Positions 44,576 through 57,984 of a DNA stretch of 64,000 nucleotides are shown piece by piece (position 1 is the first letter of the stretch; every line of letters starts with the position of its first letter). The translations under genes were made by a program, and so were the position numbers. The stretch is from NCBI RefSeq assembly GCF_943734655.1, contig NC_071353.1, forward strand, positions 22,896,501-22,960,500, in the 5' to 3' direction. Source of the stretch: Sabethes cyaneus. Its lineage: Eukaryota; Arthropoda; Insecta; Diptera; Culicidae. The notes beneath the pieces were generated by a model. It made no database searches, was not told the origin of the DNA, and saw nothing but the letters and a program-made list of their open reading frames with translations.

Positions 44576-47500
44576 TACTGTAACATAATTCTATATGTAC
44601 GCGCATGTTGCCATTTAATTGGAAGAGTAGTGAAAAGAGAATGTACATACACTCAAGTCCCTCAAAACAAAACAGCGTAACTTCTGAGATTCGCCTAAAA
44701 ACCGCGTAAATTCTGAAACTGCAGTATTCGCGTAAATAACGAATTGATAAAATGTCTTCAACAGGATAGCAGTAGTTTTGTTCTTGATTATGTTAATTTT
44801 TTCCAAATTCACTAGGCAACTATGATGTTAACTCGTGGGTTGGTTTAAATATCTTTATGCATTGAGGCTCAATAGAGCACGATTTAAATCAAGAAATCCA
44901 ACGCATGCTATGAGCTTTATAAGCAATGATTCGAAAAACATCATCTGAAGGGTGTTTCCTTGGTACTACTGGGCTGTTAACAGCGAGTTTGCTAGACGTA
45001 AATATTCACTGATTGATATCTTAATTGTTGAAAGGCAGAAAGAAAAGTTAGTTCGTTTATGTAATATAAATACTAATACTATACTATAAATACTAATTAT
45101 AAATACTAATTTTTTTCTAGGCTAAAGGAACACAATATTCAGTTGGGCACATCTTTTGTATTACCTTTTTCAACCAGTAGTGCGAATCTTGGTCGTTAAT
45201 TAACTTGTAGCTTTGTGTTATTTATAGAATGTTGACTATGCAAAGCGCTGGAAGCTTCGCAGATCTATGTCACAATTGCAAGTCTAGTCATTGAAACTGC
45301 ATGGCGGCTATTGTTTGATTTATTTAAAATTTGACGAACAATATATCAATATATAGCTTGCATTATATCAATCAAAATCAAGTAATAATTGGAAAACCAC
45401 ATACATTGTTGTAGTTATTTCGAATTCTATACCATACTTTTCGACCTAGTAATGTCCAAAATTAAAATCTTTATACGAAATCTATAGAAATGTCCGAAGA
45501 ATCAAGTTTAAGGGGAAGGACTGTAGCTATAGGTGTATACATTCTTAGTCGTTCGTCAAGCCTGCGTTTGTACCCTGAGACACAGATCCTTCTACTTTTC
45601 ATGCATAAGCTGACTGGATGCGGCATTTCGCTCCGAGGCAGAAATCGATTGAGCCACCCCTTTCCTGTGGTAGGGACGACCAGTTTGATAGTTCATTTGA
45701 CTTCGCCCAGAATGCACCACAAGGGGACGAACTAACTTACAACCTAAACTACGACGACTTAAACTGAAGTGGAAAGTAGGTTAGTTTTTCAATTTTGTTA
45801 ACTAATGCAGTTCGTTAACGCGTCCTTAAATGCTACTATCCTTCCATTAAGCTGTTGATTCATCTTCTAATGGATCTACCATTTACTGGACACCTCCTTC
45901 CTTCTCAAATTAAAAGAAAATTCCTGTAATAAAGAAACTAGCAAACCGCAGACTCACTCGCCGTCGGACCGAGAATTTGTTTCTGCTGGGCACCTTCACG
46001 TACAGCCGGTAGCAATACAAAAGACCAACGGTTCAAATAAATTAATTAAAGCAGATAATAAATCGTTTGTTTTTATGGTAGCCACACTTCGTAGCTCGTT
46101 CGTTGCCAGTGGGATTACAAATGAATTCTGGGAGAACCCGATTCGGTGCAATTCGCATACTGTTTCGACCGAGACGGAAACCCCGGGCAAACCCAGCGAC
46201 ACTGCGGTGACAAATCGAGTTTCCGCAAGCTGAGCCGGCTGCCACGCGCTACTGTCACCATTCGGTCGTAGCTCGGGTTGTAAAAGCCCACAGAAATTGA
46301 AACAGGCAAACGCACAGTCATCACAATCATCGTCATCATCATCATCATCATTGTTGTTTGTTGTCCTCGCCGTTGTCATCGTCGTCATTAGTCGCGCGCT
46401 TTCGGAAGTACTTCAGTGATTGTGAGTGACTACGAGAAATATGGGAATAAAAGTGCTTTCTAGTGCTTCCGGGACGGGGGGAGAACCGCACCGTTCGTTG
46501 TCGGTTGGTGGCTAACGATGTTATTATGCATCGCTCTCCGCGAGGGCGGCTTATTGTTTCACTTTGCTTTGTGTCCTCCCACAACGGTGGCCGTCCAACA
46601 CGCCTGCAGGGCTTTTCCGCGTTGTTTTGTTTTCGTTGTGCTCTAGCACAAAAACTAAAATCCTCGCCACAGTCGCGGTCGTCGTCGTTTACCGTTGGTT
46701 CGGTTTGATGCCCGGGACACAATTCTGTCCGGCGTGGCTGACGGTGACAAATCGATGACGGCGAAAGGATCCGGTTGATGGTGAGAATGATAAATTAGTT
46801 CACTGTAGTGTACCACCTTCGGTGGCGGTTCATGGCGGTTACAGGATTTCCAGTAATTTAAAGTTATTACTGAACCTCCCTACCAAATAGTCCCGTACTG
46901 TGGATGGAACGACGTTCATTTCTTCATTGAAAGACCTTGCACGTCATAATGCATTAAAGATTAGACATTTTTGCGATAATGAACTATGAAATTATTTAAA
47001 TATTGAATCTCATGCCATACAAAGCTGAGCTAAGCGGCGAAAGAAGCGCTTGCATTGTATGATTGGTGGGTCCCAAAAATCGATTAAGCTCCTACGTGCG
47101 TACAGGTAATTTAGATCCATGCTACTAAGAGCCAAATTTCAATATGCATATTTCCTAACAATAGGCTACTCCATCCCGGTGGCTAATGAAAAATCCCCAA
47201 CATTCCCAGGGTTCCTCTATTCCCGACGATGATTTATTATTTCACGCCGTAAGAAGCTTACTTCCAACATTACCAGCCATTAGCTTCCGGTTTTGTAATG
47301 CTCGTAAAAGCCGCTTTAGTTCACGGTAAGCTCTAATTCGTTTGGCAATTACATACCCGGCCGTATACCGCTTTTGAAGTTTTGAAGGTAGGTACCTAGT
47401 AGACCCAGCAGACTAGAACGGTTGTCTGTAATACCGCGGTGAGCAAATTACGTACGGTAAAAGCTTTTAGCTTGTCTTTGCGGAAAACCGGTAGCTTGTC

Positions 47501-47996
47501 TTTGCGGAAAACCGGCGAACGACCGTATCGACCGCAATTACGCATCATTTCCGCGCTGTAATTACGCAGCACGCTTCGGCTCGAGTGCGCCCTGCAGCAC
47601 TTTTCTTCGGGTTGTCGTTTTACGGTTCCGTACCGCTCCGAAAAAAGGTTATTATTTTGCAACAGAAGGCAAGACTTCCAAAACAAGGTCACACATATCA
47701 ATCGATTCGTTGTCAAAAATTGAACATAGACTGCATTTAAACGTTACTGTTGTACATGGCATGAAAATACCAGATTTTTTAGTATTTAACTAATAACTTG
47801 GTTCACGGTAATTCTCATAGGTTTTTACCCATCTTTGTGGTTAAGCCACGCTTTTTACCTCATCTTATTTGAAGCGTCTGCGACGCTTTCTGTATGATTG
47901 TCCCACAAATTCACTCCTGATTTTTCGGTCTTTGTATTGAAAATATGTTTCACTTTAAAGATACCAGACTCTCCGGTGTTTCCTTGTTACTTACTA
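44576..47996. other. Apparently single-copy DNA, no gene confirmed
   Basis: No coding motif recognised. It contains a (CAT)n run (46328-46350), which produces Asp/Met-rich spurious frames, and a tandem 23-bp duplication, TAGCTTGTCTTTGCGGAAAA, at 47467-47513. The GC-richer part 46000-46760 could border a host exon, but overlapping frames on both strands give no recognisable domain. Confidence 0.4.
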
Positions 47997-48367
47997 CAGG
48001 GATACCTCGATATAAGACAATTTATAATTTCCAAAAGTTGTCTTATATCGAAATTGTCTTATATCGAAACATGGTTTTTTCAAAAAAAAATTGCATTAGC
48101 GGTCGCCAGTTTTGCTCTGTGTTATGTGTTTACGGTTTTTCAACTATTTATTATTGTTTGAACAATTAGTTTTTTACTATTTTTGAGGTTATTTTGAAAT
48201 AATGAACATCTTCATGGCACCGATTTCAGAATGGAAAATCAGCTCTGGTATCGTTATCAGCTATGTCAAAGGGATTTGTTTCGATATAAGACAAAATTGT
48301 CTTATATCGAATTGTCTTATATCGAGGTTGTTTTATAACAAGGCTGTCTTATATCGAGGTATACCTG
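47997..48367. mobile_element. pogo/Tigger-type MITE, 371 bp
   Basis: The ends are CAGGGATACCTCGATATAAG on the left and the complement of CAGGTATACCTCGATATAAG on the right, one mismatch over about 23 bp. TA lies at 47995-47996 and 48368-48369. Both ends carry two or three repeats of TTGTCTTATATCGA. CAG/CTG termini with TA duplication fit the pogo branch of Tc1/mariner. No open frame. Confidence 0.88.
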
Positions 48368-48864
48368 TATTTAGACTAAAAAGGACCTATCTCCTCCAAT
48401 GTACTGCTGTTAAAAGCTGAATTTCAATTTATTATTAGGTGGATTACGAGGATTCAACCGTTTATTTTTTATTTCGAAATACTGCTCAGGCTCAGGTGGT
48501 TTAGCTTTCTTCGTCCTGTTGCGGAAAAATTGCATTTATTCACGTGCTGAATGTTTTGGAACTGGCTTGCGCTAGGATGCTCGGCTGTGTTTGAGTCTCA
48601 AATTAATCTGGTACTTCTTACCAGAGTTGACGTCTGGTCAGAAATGTGAGCCATAAAGATGATTTATACGACACTGGATGGACGCAATATCTGCCGCAGA
48701 ACGGTAGACAATTCATCCTGCTGATTTAAGTTTTAGACTAAAATGAATGATCGTTATTGCACACTGGGACACAGCTTCGGTGAATTTGATTAATGCTCAC
48801 GTGCAATTTCTTTGAATTTATTTTTAAACCATTTGTCGAATTTTCATCCAGCTGTGTTTGTTTT
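48368..48864. other. Unassigned spacer
   Basis: No gene or repeat recognised. Confidence 0.4.
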
Positions 48865-48950
48865 TATTTTACTGCATTAGGGCGAACCAACCAACGGTTG
48901 AAAGCCCCGTCAAACAGTAAACAAATAAATAAATAAATATTTTACTGCAT
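48865..48950 (+). mobile_element. 60-bp retroposed non-LTR tail with 13-bp target duplication
   Basis: TATTTTACTGCAT occurs at 48865-48877 and 48938-48950. The 60 bp between them read GCGAACCAACCAACGGTTGA, then AAGCCCCGTCAAACAG, and end in AAATAAATAAATAAA. That looks like a Jockey/I-type 3' UTR and tail. It is an extreme 5'-truncated insertion. Confidence 0.8.
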
Positions 48951-48989
48951 ACGTTGAAACTACTCCACATCTTCCTGAAACGTTCAAAT

Positions 48990-49390
48990 TCAGATTCTGA
49001 TTTGGAATTTATTAAAGGATATTTTACTGATTTGCTCTAACTCGGCAAGGGCGCGTATGTCCTCCGTGAACAGCGTCACGGCTCCAAGTCGATAAAGAAC
49101 TATTGGTCTAATAAGGGTTTTATACATTTTCTGCTTTGTACAGCGGCGTTCTTGATCGTAGCGTTTTGCGAAGGGCAAAGTAGGCCTGATATCCCCCTGG
49201 AATGCGCCGGTGGATCTCCTTACTAGTGTAGCAATACCAAATATCACGAACTCATTTACCACCTCTAGTTTGTCGCCGTCAATTACCGTCCGTGGGAGTA
49301 ACGCGTTTATTTCCATTGAACCTCTGAGTAATTCTCGCTGAAACGGGGCCGCTACTGACACGAGGTGTTCAAATATTGAAACTTTTGCGC
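48990..49390 (-). pseudogene. RTE-clade fragment, region after the RT core
   Basis: The minus-strand frame 49361-48990 (123 codons) has RTVIDGDKLEVVNEFVIFG, TLVRRSTGAFQGDI and KMYKTLIRPIVLYRLGAVTL, then FTEDIRALAELEQ. This lines up with the corresponding RTE regions at 25730-25830 and 28430-28530. It is diverged, and the RT core and C-terminus are missing. Confidence 0.85.
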
Positions 49391-49399
49391 ATAATTGGT

Positions 49400-50009
49400 T
49401 GAAAATGGTTAAAAAATAAAAATTACACTTTTAATATCTCGAAATAGTGGACCCCTCATTCGCCATGGAGCCTAACATGTTCAAAAAAAGTTGAATTTTG
49501 AGCAAATTTTGAGATCTATATCATGTTATATTCCATAAATTTGTCATGAAACAACTAACAAATCGCCCGGTTCTGTAAAGAAGAAGAAGAGGGCTTTCAA
49601 ATGGAGTTAAAAAATTTTTGGCGGCCATCTTGGATTTGGTCGCCATATTGGATTTTATCGGAGAATCGCCGTTTTCTTTATGAGCCCGCCAACCTATTTT
49701 CATTTTAAGACCACCATTGGAAAGCTGAGAAAAAACGCTACACGAAACATTCATAAAATTAGGTGCGTAATGGCATTAACTGAATAAAACAACCAGATAT
49801 TTGTAGCAAGGTTCACAATTTTCATATAATTATTGTGATATTTCCAAAACTTGCTATGAAACAAACTACAAACGACACGGTTTTGTAAAGGGGAAAGATA
49901 GGGTTTATAAACGAAGTGAAAAAAACCGACGGCCGTCTTGGATTTGGCCGCCATGTTGGATTTTATTAAAAAATCGCCGTTTTCGCAATGATCCCCTTAA
50001 CTGATCTGA
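49400..50009. repeat. Two units of an about 310-bp tandem repeat leading into the CTGT array
   Basis: CAAATCGCCCGGTTCTGTAA near 49559 and CAAACGACACGGTTTTGTAA near 49868 mark two diverged units. Each continues with a GGCGGCCATCTTGGATTTGG-like block and AAATCGCCGTTTTC. The second unit breaks off into the CTGT array at 50010. Frames here are by-products. Confidence 0.7.
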
Positions 50010-52644
<2,635 letters not shown>

Positions 52645-54045
52645 ACTGGCGAACTTCTTCAGAGCAATATCATGATCAGTCCGATTGAATGCTGCCATAA
52701 GAACTGTGTAAATGGAATCGACTTGGTAACCTGGTAACCTGCGCCAATTGTGTTAATGCAAAATGTAGAAAAATCTAGCTTGGTACGAAACCATGCTGGT
52801 CAGGAGAAATGTAATTCTTACAGGAGAAAAGAATTACTTCACTTATGATAATTTCCATTAGTTTGGAACCTGCACACAATGATGTGATGCCGATTGTTTA
52901 TCGTCTTTTTTAAAAACCGGGAAACTTTGCCTGATCCATTGACAGCTTGAATATCTTCAGAAGTGGCATTAATAGTAGTCGAATGCAGTGTAACACAGTG
53001 TAACAGTGTTTCAAAACAACAGCAGGCATTCCGTCAAGTAATGGCATATACGATGGTTTAAGCGTGCGTGCTGCTCTAAGCAACATATCCTCAGATACAG
53101 CGAAGCAGTCGATATGCACCAGATCAGATGGAATGGTGTCCAGAAAGCCCTTAGGAGGATTGTCAGGATAAGCAAGTCCGAAAACTGAGGCGAAAAACTG
53201 CGCAAACAATTGACACTTTGCAGCATTAGTCGAGGCTGTTGAAGTACCGAGTGAAACGGTCGATGGCATGCCATTCTCCTTATATTTTGATTTAACAGAC
53301 AACCAAAATACTTTTGAATTGCGTCGCAATTGGTCCTGTGTTCTTCTGACATAGACAGCACATCTTTGGCGATTGTTCGTACCCAAAGCGTTGCATGCAA
53401 TAGAGAATAGTTGTGCCTTCAAGTGAGGACACCGTGACCACGAATACCGTAGAAGCGCTGACGAACGTTTGGTTTTCCAATTTCTTAGTTTGGCATTTGA
53501 CCATGGCGGTTTTGGCAGCGGTTTGTAGTGGGGCGTACAAGCAACTAGCAAGTTGTTTAGATTCAAGCCAAATCGACAGACTGATTCATCAACGTCAGTC
53601 AGTGCATTTAAGAACAGTCGACCAATCAAACGTTGCTAGGCTTTGTGTCAAAGCGGAAAAGTCGATCTTCTTGTAGTTGAGTGATGCGGGATCGCGAGTG
53701 TCTTCGAACCCTAGATATGCAGAACTTTTAACACAAAAATTAACAGCTGGATGGTGGTTATCCAATGACACCAGCGGGTCGACAGCTGCGGAAACAGAAC
53801 AGGATATGCCGTTACTAACGAAAACCAGATCCAATTGACGCTGGTTATAGTTCTGGATCATACTACATTGGCTCAGATGATTTCTTGCGACTCCATCCAA
53901 TAGTTTGATCACTGAGGATTCCTGTCGAGCTCCTGAACGAATGGCCATGGGATCATTAAAAACATCTCCCGGGGGGGGGGGGGGGGGGGGAGTGCACAGC
54001 CATGTCAAACTGGGCTGATTATAATCGCCTGCGACAACTCAATTC
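52645..54045 (-). pseudogene. Non-LTR retrotransposon EN-linker-RT remnant cut by the CTGT array
   Basis: Minus strand in order: VVAGDYNQPSLTWLCT (54045-53995, endonuclease GDYN motif), NQRQLDLVFVSNGI and SLDNHHPAV (end of the nuclease). A linker frame of 239 codons follows (53629-52910): KPPWSNAKLRNWKTKRSSAL, FWLSVKSKYKENGMPS, CQLFAQFFASVF and LDGMPAVVLKHC. RT start pieces GITSLCAGSKLMEII and QHGFVP come next. Last is DSIYTVLMAAFNRTDHDIAL at about 52715-52660. The last is motif A, where the catalytic Asp of YTDLKAAFD is Val. The element stops there, at the CTGT array. Jockey/I-type; dead. Confidence 0.85.
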
Positions 54046-54049
54046 CGGC

Positions 54050-54270
54050 AATTTCGCGAACTTTGTCGATACAGTTTATGTGATTTGCCAATCTTCGTGC
54101 ATTATCTTCCCCAGTTGGTCTCGACCGACTGTATCAGATACTGTTTTTAAATCAATAAAGATGCGATGCGGCATTTCTGCAAGATCTGTCGGATAGTGAA
54201 AATTTGGTCCGTCAAATTTAGCATTTGTAGAATTAGCTATGATATACAATATTGCTAAAGTACGCAATGC
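54050..54270 (-). pseudogene. RTE-clade RT fragment
   Basis: Minus strand 54230-54080: DGPNFHYPTDLAEMPHRIFI, then DLKTVSDTVGRDQL and IMHEDW. It is nearly the same as the RTE fragment at 60830-60955, and both derive from TDQIFTIRQILQKC...FIDLKAAYDTVDR. It covers the motif A area only. Confidence 0.75.
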
Positions 54271-54418
54271 TATGCCTTTTGTATTTATGATATAAAGTCG
54301 GCTGCTACGCCGTTGGTAGCTAAAAGAGCACTCGTTTTGCTACCAACGGCATTGCAACCCTACAACGGTGTCAATAATTACTTTCTTCAGTAATATTGTA
54401 GATAATTACGAGCTCTAC

Positions 54419-54794
54419 AAATGCTTATGGACCAGCCGCTAATCCGCTGGCTGTTGATGGGACAGCTCCTGATAAGTCAGTTGCTGATGGGCCAGCTCTT
54501 GATGGGCCAACCGCTGACGAACTAGCTTCTGACATGTCAACTGCGGATGGGCCTGCTGGTGCCAGAATGAACCAGTTGCTGATGGGTGGCTGCTGTCCCA
54601 TTCGCAACTGGTGGCCCTACAGGGACCAGAATGGGACTGAAGCTGATGGAACAGCTACGAATGGGTCAAAAGCCGCCCATTCGGAAGCTGTCTCGTCAGC
54701 AGTTGGCCCATCTAGAGCTGGCCCATCAGCAGCTGACTCGTCAGAAGCTGTCCCATCAGCAGCCGGCACATTAGCGGCTGGTCCATAAGCATTT
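54419..54794. repeat. Inverted pair of GCTGATGGGCCAGCT minisatellites, 376 bp
   Basis: The outer sequence AAATGCTTATGGACCAGCCG (from 54419) is repeated in reverse complement ending at 54794. The left arm (about 54419-54540) has 15-bp GCTGATGGGMCAGCT units. The right arm (about 54675-54794) holds the same units inverted, and a less ordered spacer lies between. Ala/Ser/Gly/Pro-rich frames on both strands are by-products. It may be a MITE with minisatellite ends. No target duplication is clear. Confidence 0.75.
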
Positions 54795-57700
54795 GGCACG
54801 TTTTTCTGAGAAATAACTGCGGTTTTCAAATAAAAGGATAAGTGGCTAAATCCAACTGGGTTACGCCATATAAATAAGTGCTTCCGCGTGCATTGAAATT
54901 CCGCGAAGTTTAAAAGCGAAATGAACAAAATATAAAAGCATTAACGAATAAAAACGATATCAATAAAAAATAAGTACTTTGTAAACTTTCTATCGTTCAT
55001 GCTTGGTAGATAATTTGTGTTTTGAATCACTTCTTGAATTTTTTCAGCATTGTTTCGATTCTATTGCTGGCTGGAATTGGGTTCCGTACCGTTTTTTTTA
55101 CTTTTACTGTTAGTTTTACTCGATTCCATGAAATTGTAAAATAAAATGTCGTACAGTTTGTTCATAAATCATCTTCAACTGCGGAACGTAATGGCAGTCG
55201 TTATAATCTACCTCAAAAGCTTCATATCCCATTTAAACTTAACATGAAACAGCACAGACAACTTTCGTCATCCGCCGTGAAAGTAAAAGCTAAGCGCATT
55301 ACGAGATTGGCGGTATAATTGCCATCCACTGATCCGTGGCAGGAATCTTCTTAACCTGTTGTTGGTCTATTAGCCGTAATGATCTGATCCCTAGCTCTAG
55401 TTAATACTTTTCTGTTCACCCGTGGGGCCTTTCGGATTCACCCCACCGAAAAGCTTTTCTCGTTGCTTTATGGGATATTTTTTTCCTCTTTAACATCCAG
55501 TATCATCATCGTTTGGTTCTATGGCTTGGAACTGGTTAAATGGATAAAAGTTCCTCCAACTTCCAACGCGCACTAAAATGCTCGCGTTTTTCCTCACAAA
55601 ATGAAGAACAAGAGAGTATCGCAATATTAGCTTCATTAGTGTACAGTAGATACGATTCATCAGATTGCTCCTAATTTGACGTCGTTTTCATTAAATGTTT
55701 CGACAAAAAAAAAACGAATAACAGACCTAATCTCTATGCGTACCGCACCAATAGCGTACAGCACTTTTGCGTATCAAAAACAATCACGCTCACCACCTGG
55801 AGTAAGACGCTTCTTAGAAAGCTTCTTATTCAGCAGGCGCATTTTGTGCCCATTACGGTTGAAGCATGTCACGTCTAATAAAACCCTGAGAATGCCACGC
55901 TGGCTGGCTGGGAAAGAAAAACAGAAAAAGCCGAGGGTGTTATTTTCCACTGAATGTTTGGAGTACCTACTCTTACGTTGTCATTGTGCGTTGTAAGTGG
56001 AAATTCTACACAATTAAAAACAATTGACGAAAAATGAGACAATCCTAACGACATCACTGGAAAACATATTAGCTTTTTTTTTCGTTCAAGGGCTCGGCAT
56101 TTCTTCTCTTTCTAGATTAAAGAAAACAATTCCATTACTAGGTACTACTGCAAAGGACAACAGGTGAAATCAAAACATTTCCAATCATCATCAGTAGGCT
56201 GACTAACACTGTCAGGCAATAACGATGTTATTGTGTTTGAAGGTTAGGTAAGCTTCCAGTGACAGGTTTTCAGTGGCAACGACGCCTCTATTTATTGCTT
56301 AAATCTCACCACAAAGCCACCCTTGTTTCGTGGAAACGAAATTTATCCGACGATGTGACAGCAATCATAACACCAAAGAACTCCAATTTCCATCAAACGG
56401 AGCGGTAAGTGGTTTGCTTCACAGAGGATAATCCTACCATTTGCCGGTTATGTTTGCCAGGATTATCGGGCAGTAGAATTCTCACGCAGAGTGCAACGAA
56501 TGCATGTAGGTATCTGTATGTGTCCTACCGCTTCCGTTTGATTCCGATTTTCCAAACTGTGTGATGTGGTTATCCTCGATATTTGGCGAACGGTTTGAAG
56601 GAGATTGGTGCTGTTTGTTCGCTTCAAATTGTGAAACTGTTGAATCGTATAATGCTGACAGATGTCGGACCATGCTGTCCACCACTGTCGGAACATGTTT
56701 TAATTTGTCCAACCATGACTTCCACCGTTGGGATCATTTTCCGCCACATTTGTGTGGGGTTCGACCGAATTTAATAGTCTATGCTAGGCTAGAGTTTATA
56801 TGCTTGGATGTCCATTCCCATCGTCCGTACCTAAATGCTTTCAGCCTTTCTGTGTTTGATTGCACATATTCGACCACAACTACCATTATGAGGTCATCGG
56901 AAAATCACCGACCGTCTCGCCCACGCCCGTTCCGGCCAGCTATAAGCAATCAATTGCAGTCTGGTGCCAGTCAACCGACCAATTGTTCGCACTCAATCGT
57001 TCACATCAATGACGCCTCTCTGATGGGGTGTGACATTGTTTCCAAGCACTCGAAGGACGAACCGCCGCCCGCCCGGCTTGGTTCCGTATGGATTTTAATA
57101 TGCAAATCGAATGGGTGGTATTAAATAAATTGAATAATTTTATCGAAGCCACCCTTTTTTCTGCGCAAACACTTTACTGCAGCCTGGCGACCGGCGGGGC
57201 AGGATCGGGATCAATTTTAATCAGACCCGAGTTTAATTGGTTCTCAGTGTAGAGTGTTTACGCCAGGCTTTAATCATCTGCAGTTTGTCGTTGTGGGATT
57301 ACACTTTCATCCCTTCGAACGAAGGGGAAAAGCAAAAACATGTACATACCTACGTATCGCTGCCGGCCTCGTATGAGGGTGGAGTCGGTAAGTGTATTAA
57401 AACTGAGCTTTTTAGTATAATCATGCGAAGCTATCTCTTTTTTTTAACGCTGGACAAAATGCGATAACCTTTCAAACTTTTTCCATTGCAGATTATAAGT
57501 GTAATTTTTCTCTTGGGGTTTCAACTCCATGATGCCAGTTAAATTGCCAGGCAAGTTTTTAAGTTGGCATTCAAGTGCTTCAAACCAAAGAACATTATTT
57601 CGTATTTTTTAGAACGAATGTTCGTAGCTGATAAAAAATATGCCATACCATTCAAAAACATTCGTAGGTTTATTCTTTACCGCATATGTTGTTATTACGA

Positions 57701-57984
57701 ATGGTTCGTATTTGGTACGAAAACACATTCATAGTACATTTTGCATCAAAAGTCATTTGACGCACGGTTATTTATTAGCTCATTAACGTTGTCCGTATAC
57801 AAACCTATGCGAAAAGCCCATCGACTCCATAGTGGTCCTTAGCCTATCATACAAGTAACCTTGACGGACATTGGGTAATCAATCCTGGTGGAAACTAAGG
57901 TCGTATACAAACAGAAAAGGAGGCACTGTGTTGCCTCGGCACCTAAGATGGCAGCCCCATCACAAGACTCAGCAGCATGACCCT
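54795..57984. other. Apparently single-copy DNA, no gene confirmed
   Basis: The longest frame is 56561-57124 plus (187 codons), Cys/His-rich near its start and Pro/Arg-rich later. I recognise no domain, and the minus strand is also open over part of it (56463-56712). I leave it uncalled. GC is higher from 55300 to 57400 than in the repeats around it. Confidence 0.4.

Noticed and set aside
45996..46722. Asp-rich and Met-rich frames
   Set aside because: Generated by a (CAT)n trinucleotide run; the adjoining sequence has no domain.
56561..57124. 187-codon plus-strand frame as a possible Cys-rich protein
   Set aside because: No spacing of Cys/His fits a zinc-finger family I know, the composition drifts along the frame, and the minus strand is also open. 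No support for a gene.
57570..57780. MITE built on ACGAATGTTCGTA-like motifs
   Set aside because: Several TTCGTA motifs recur, but no matching ends or target duplication could be paired.
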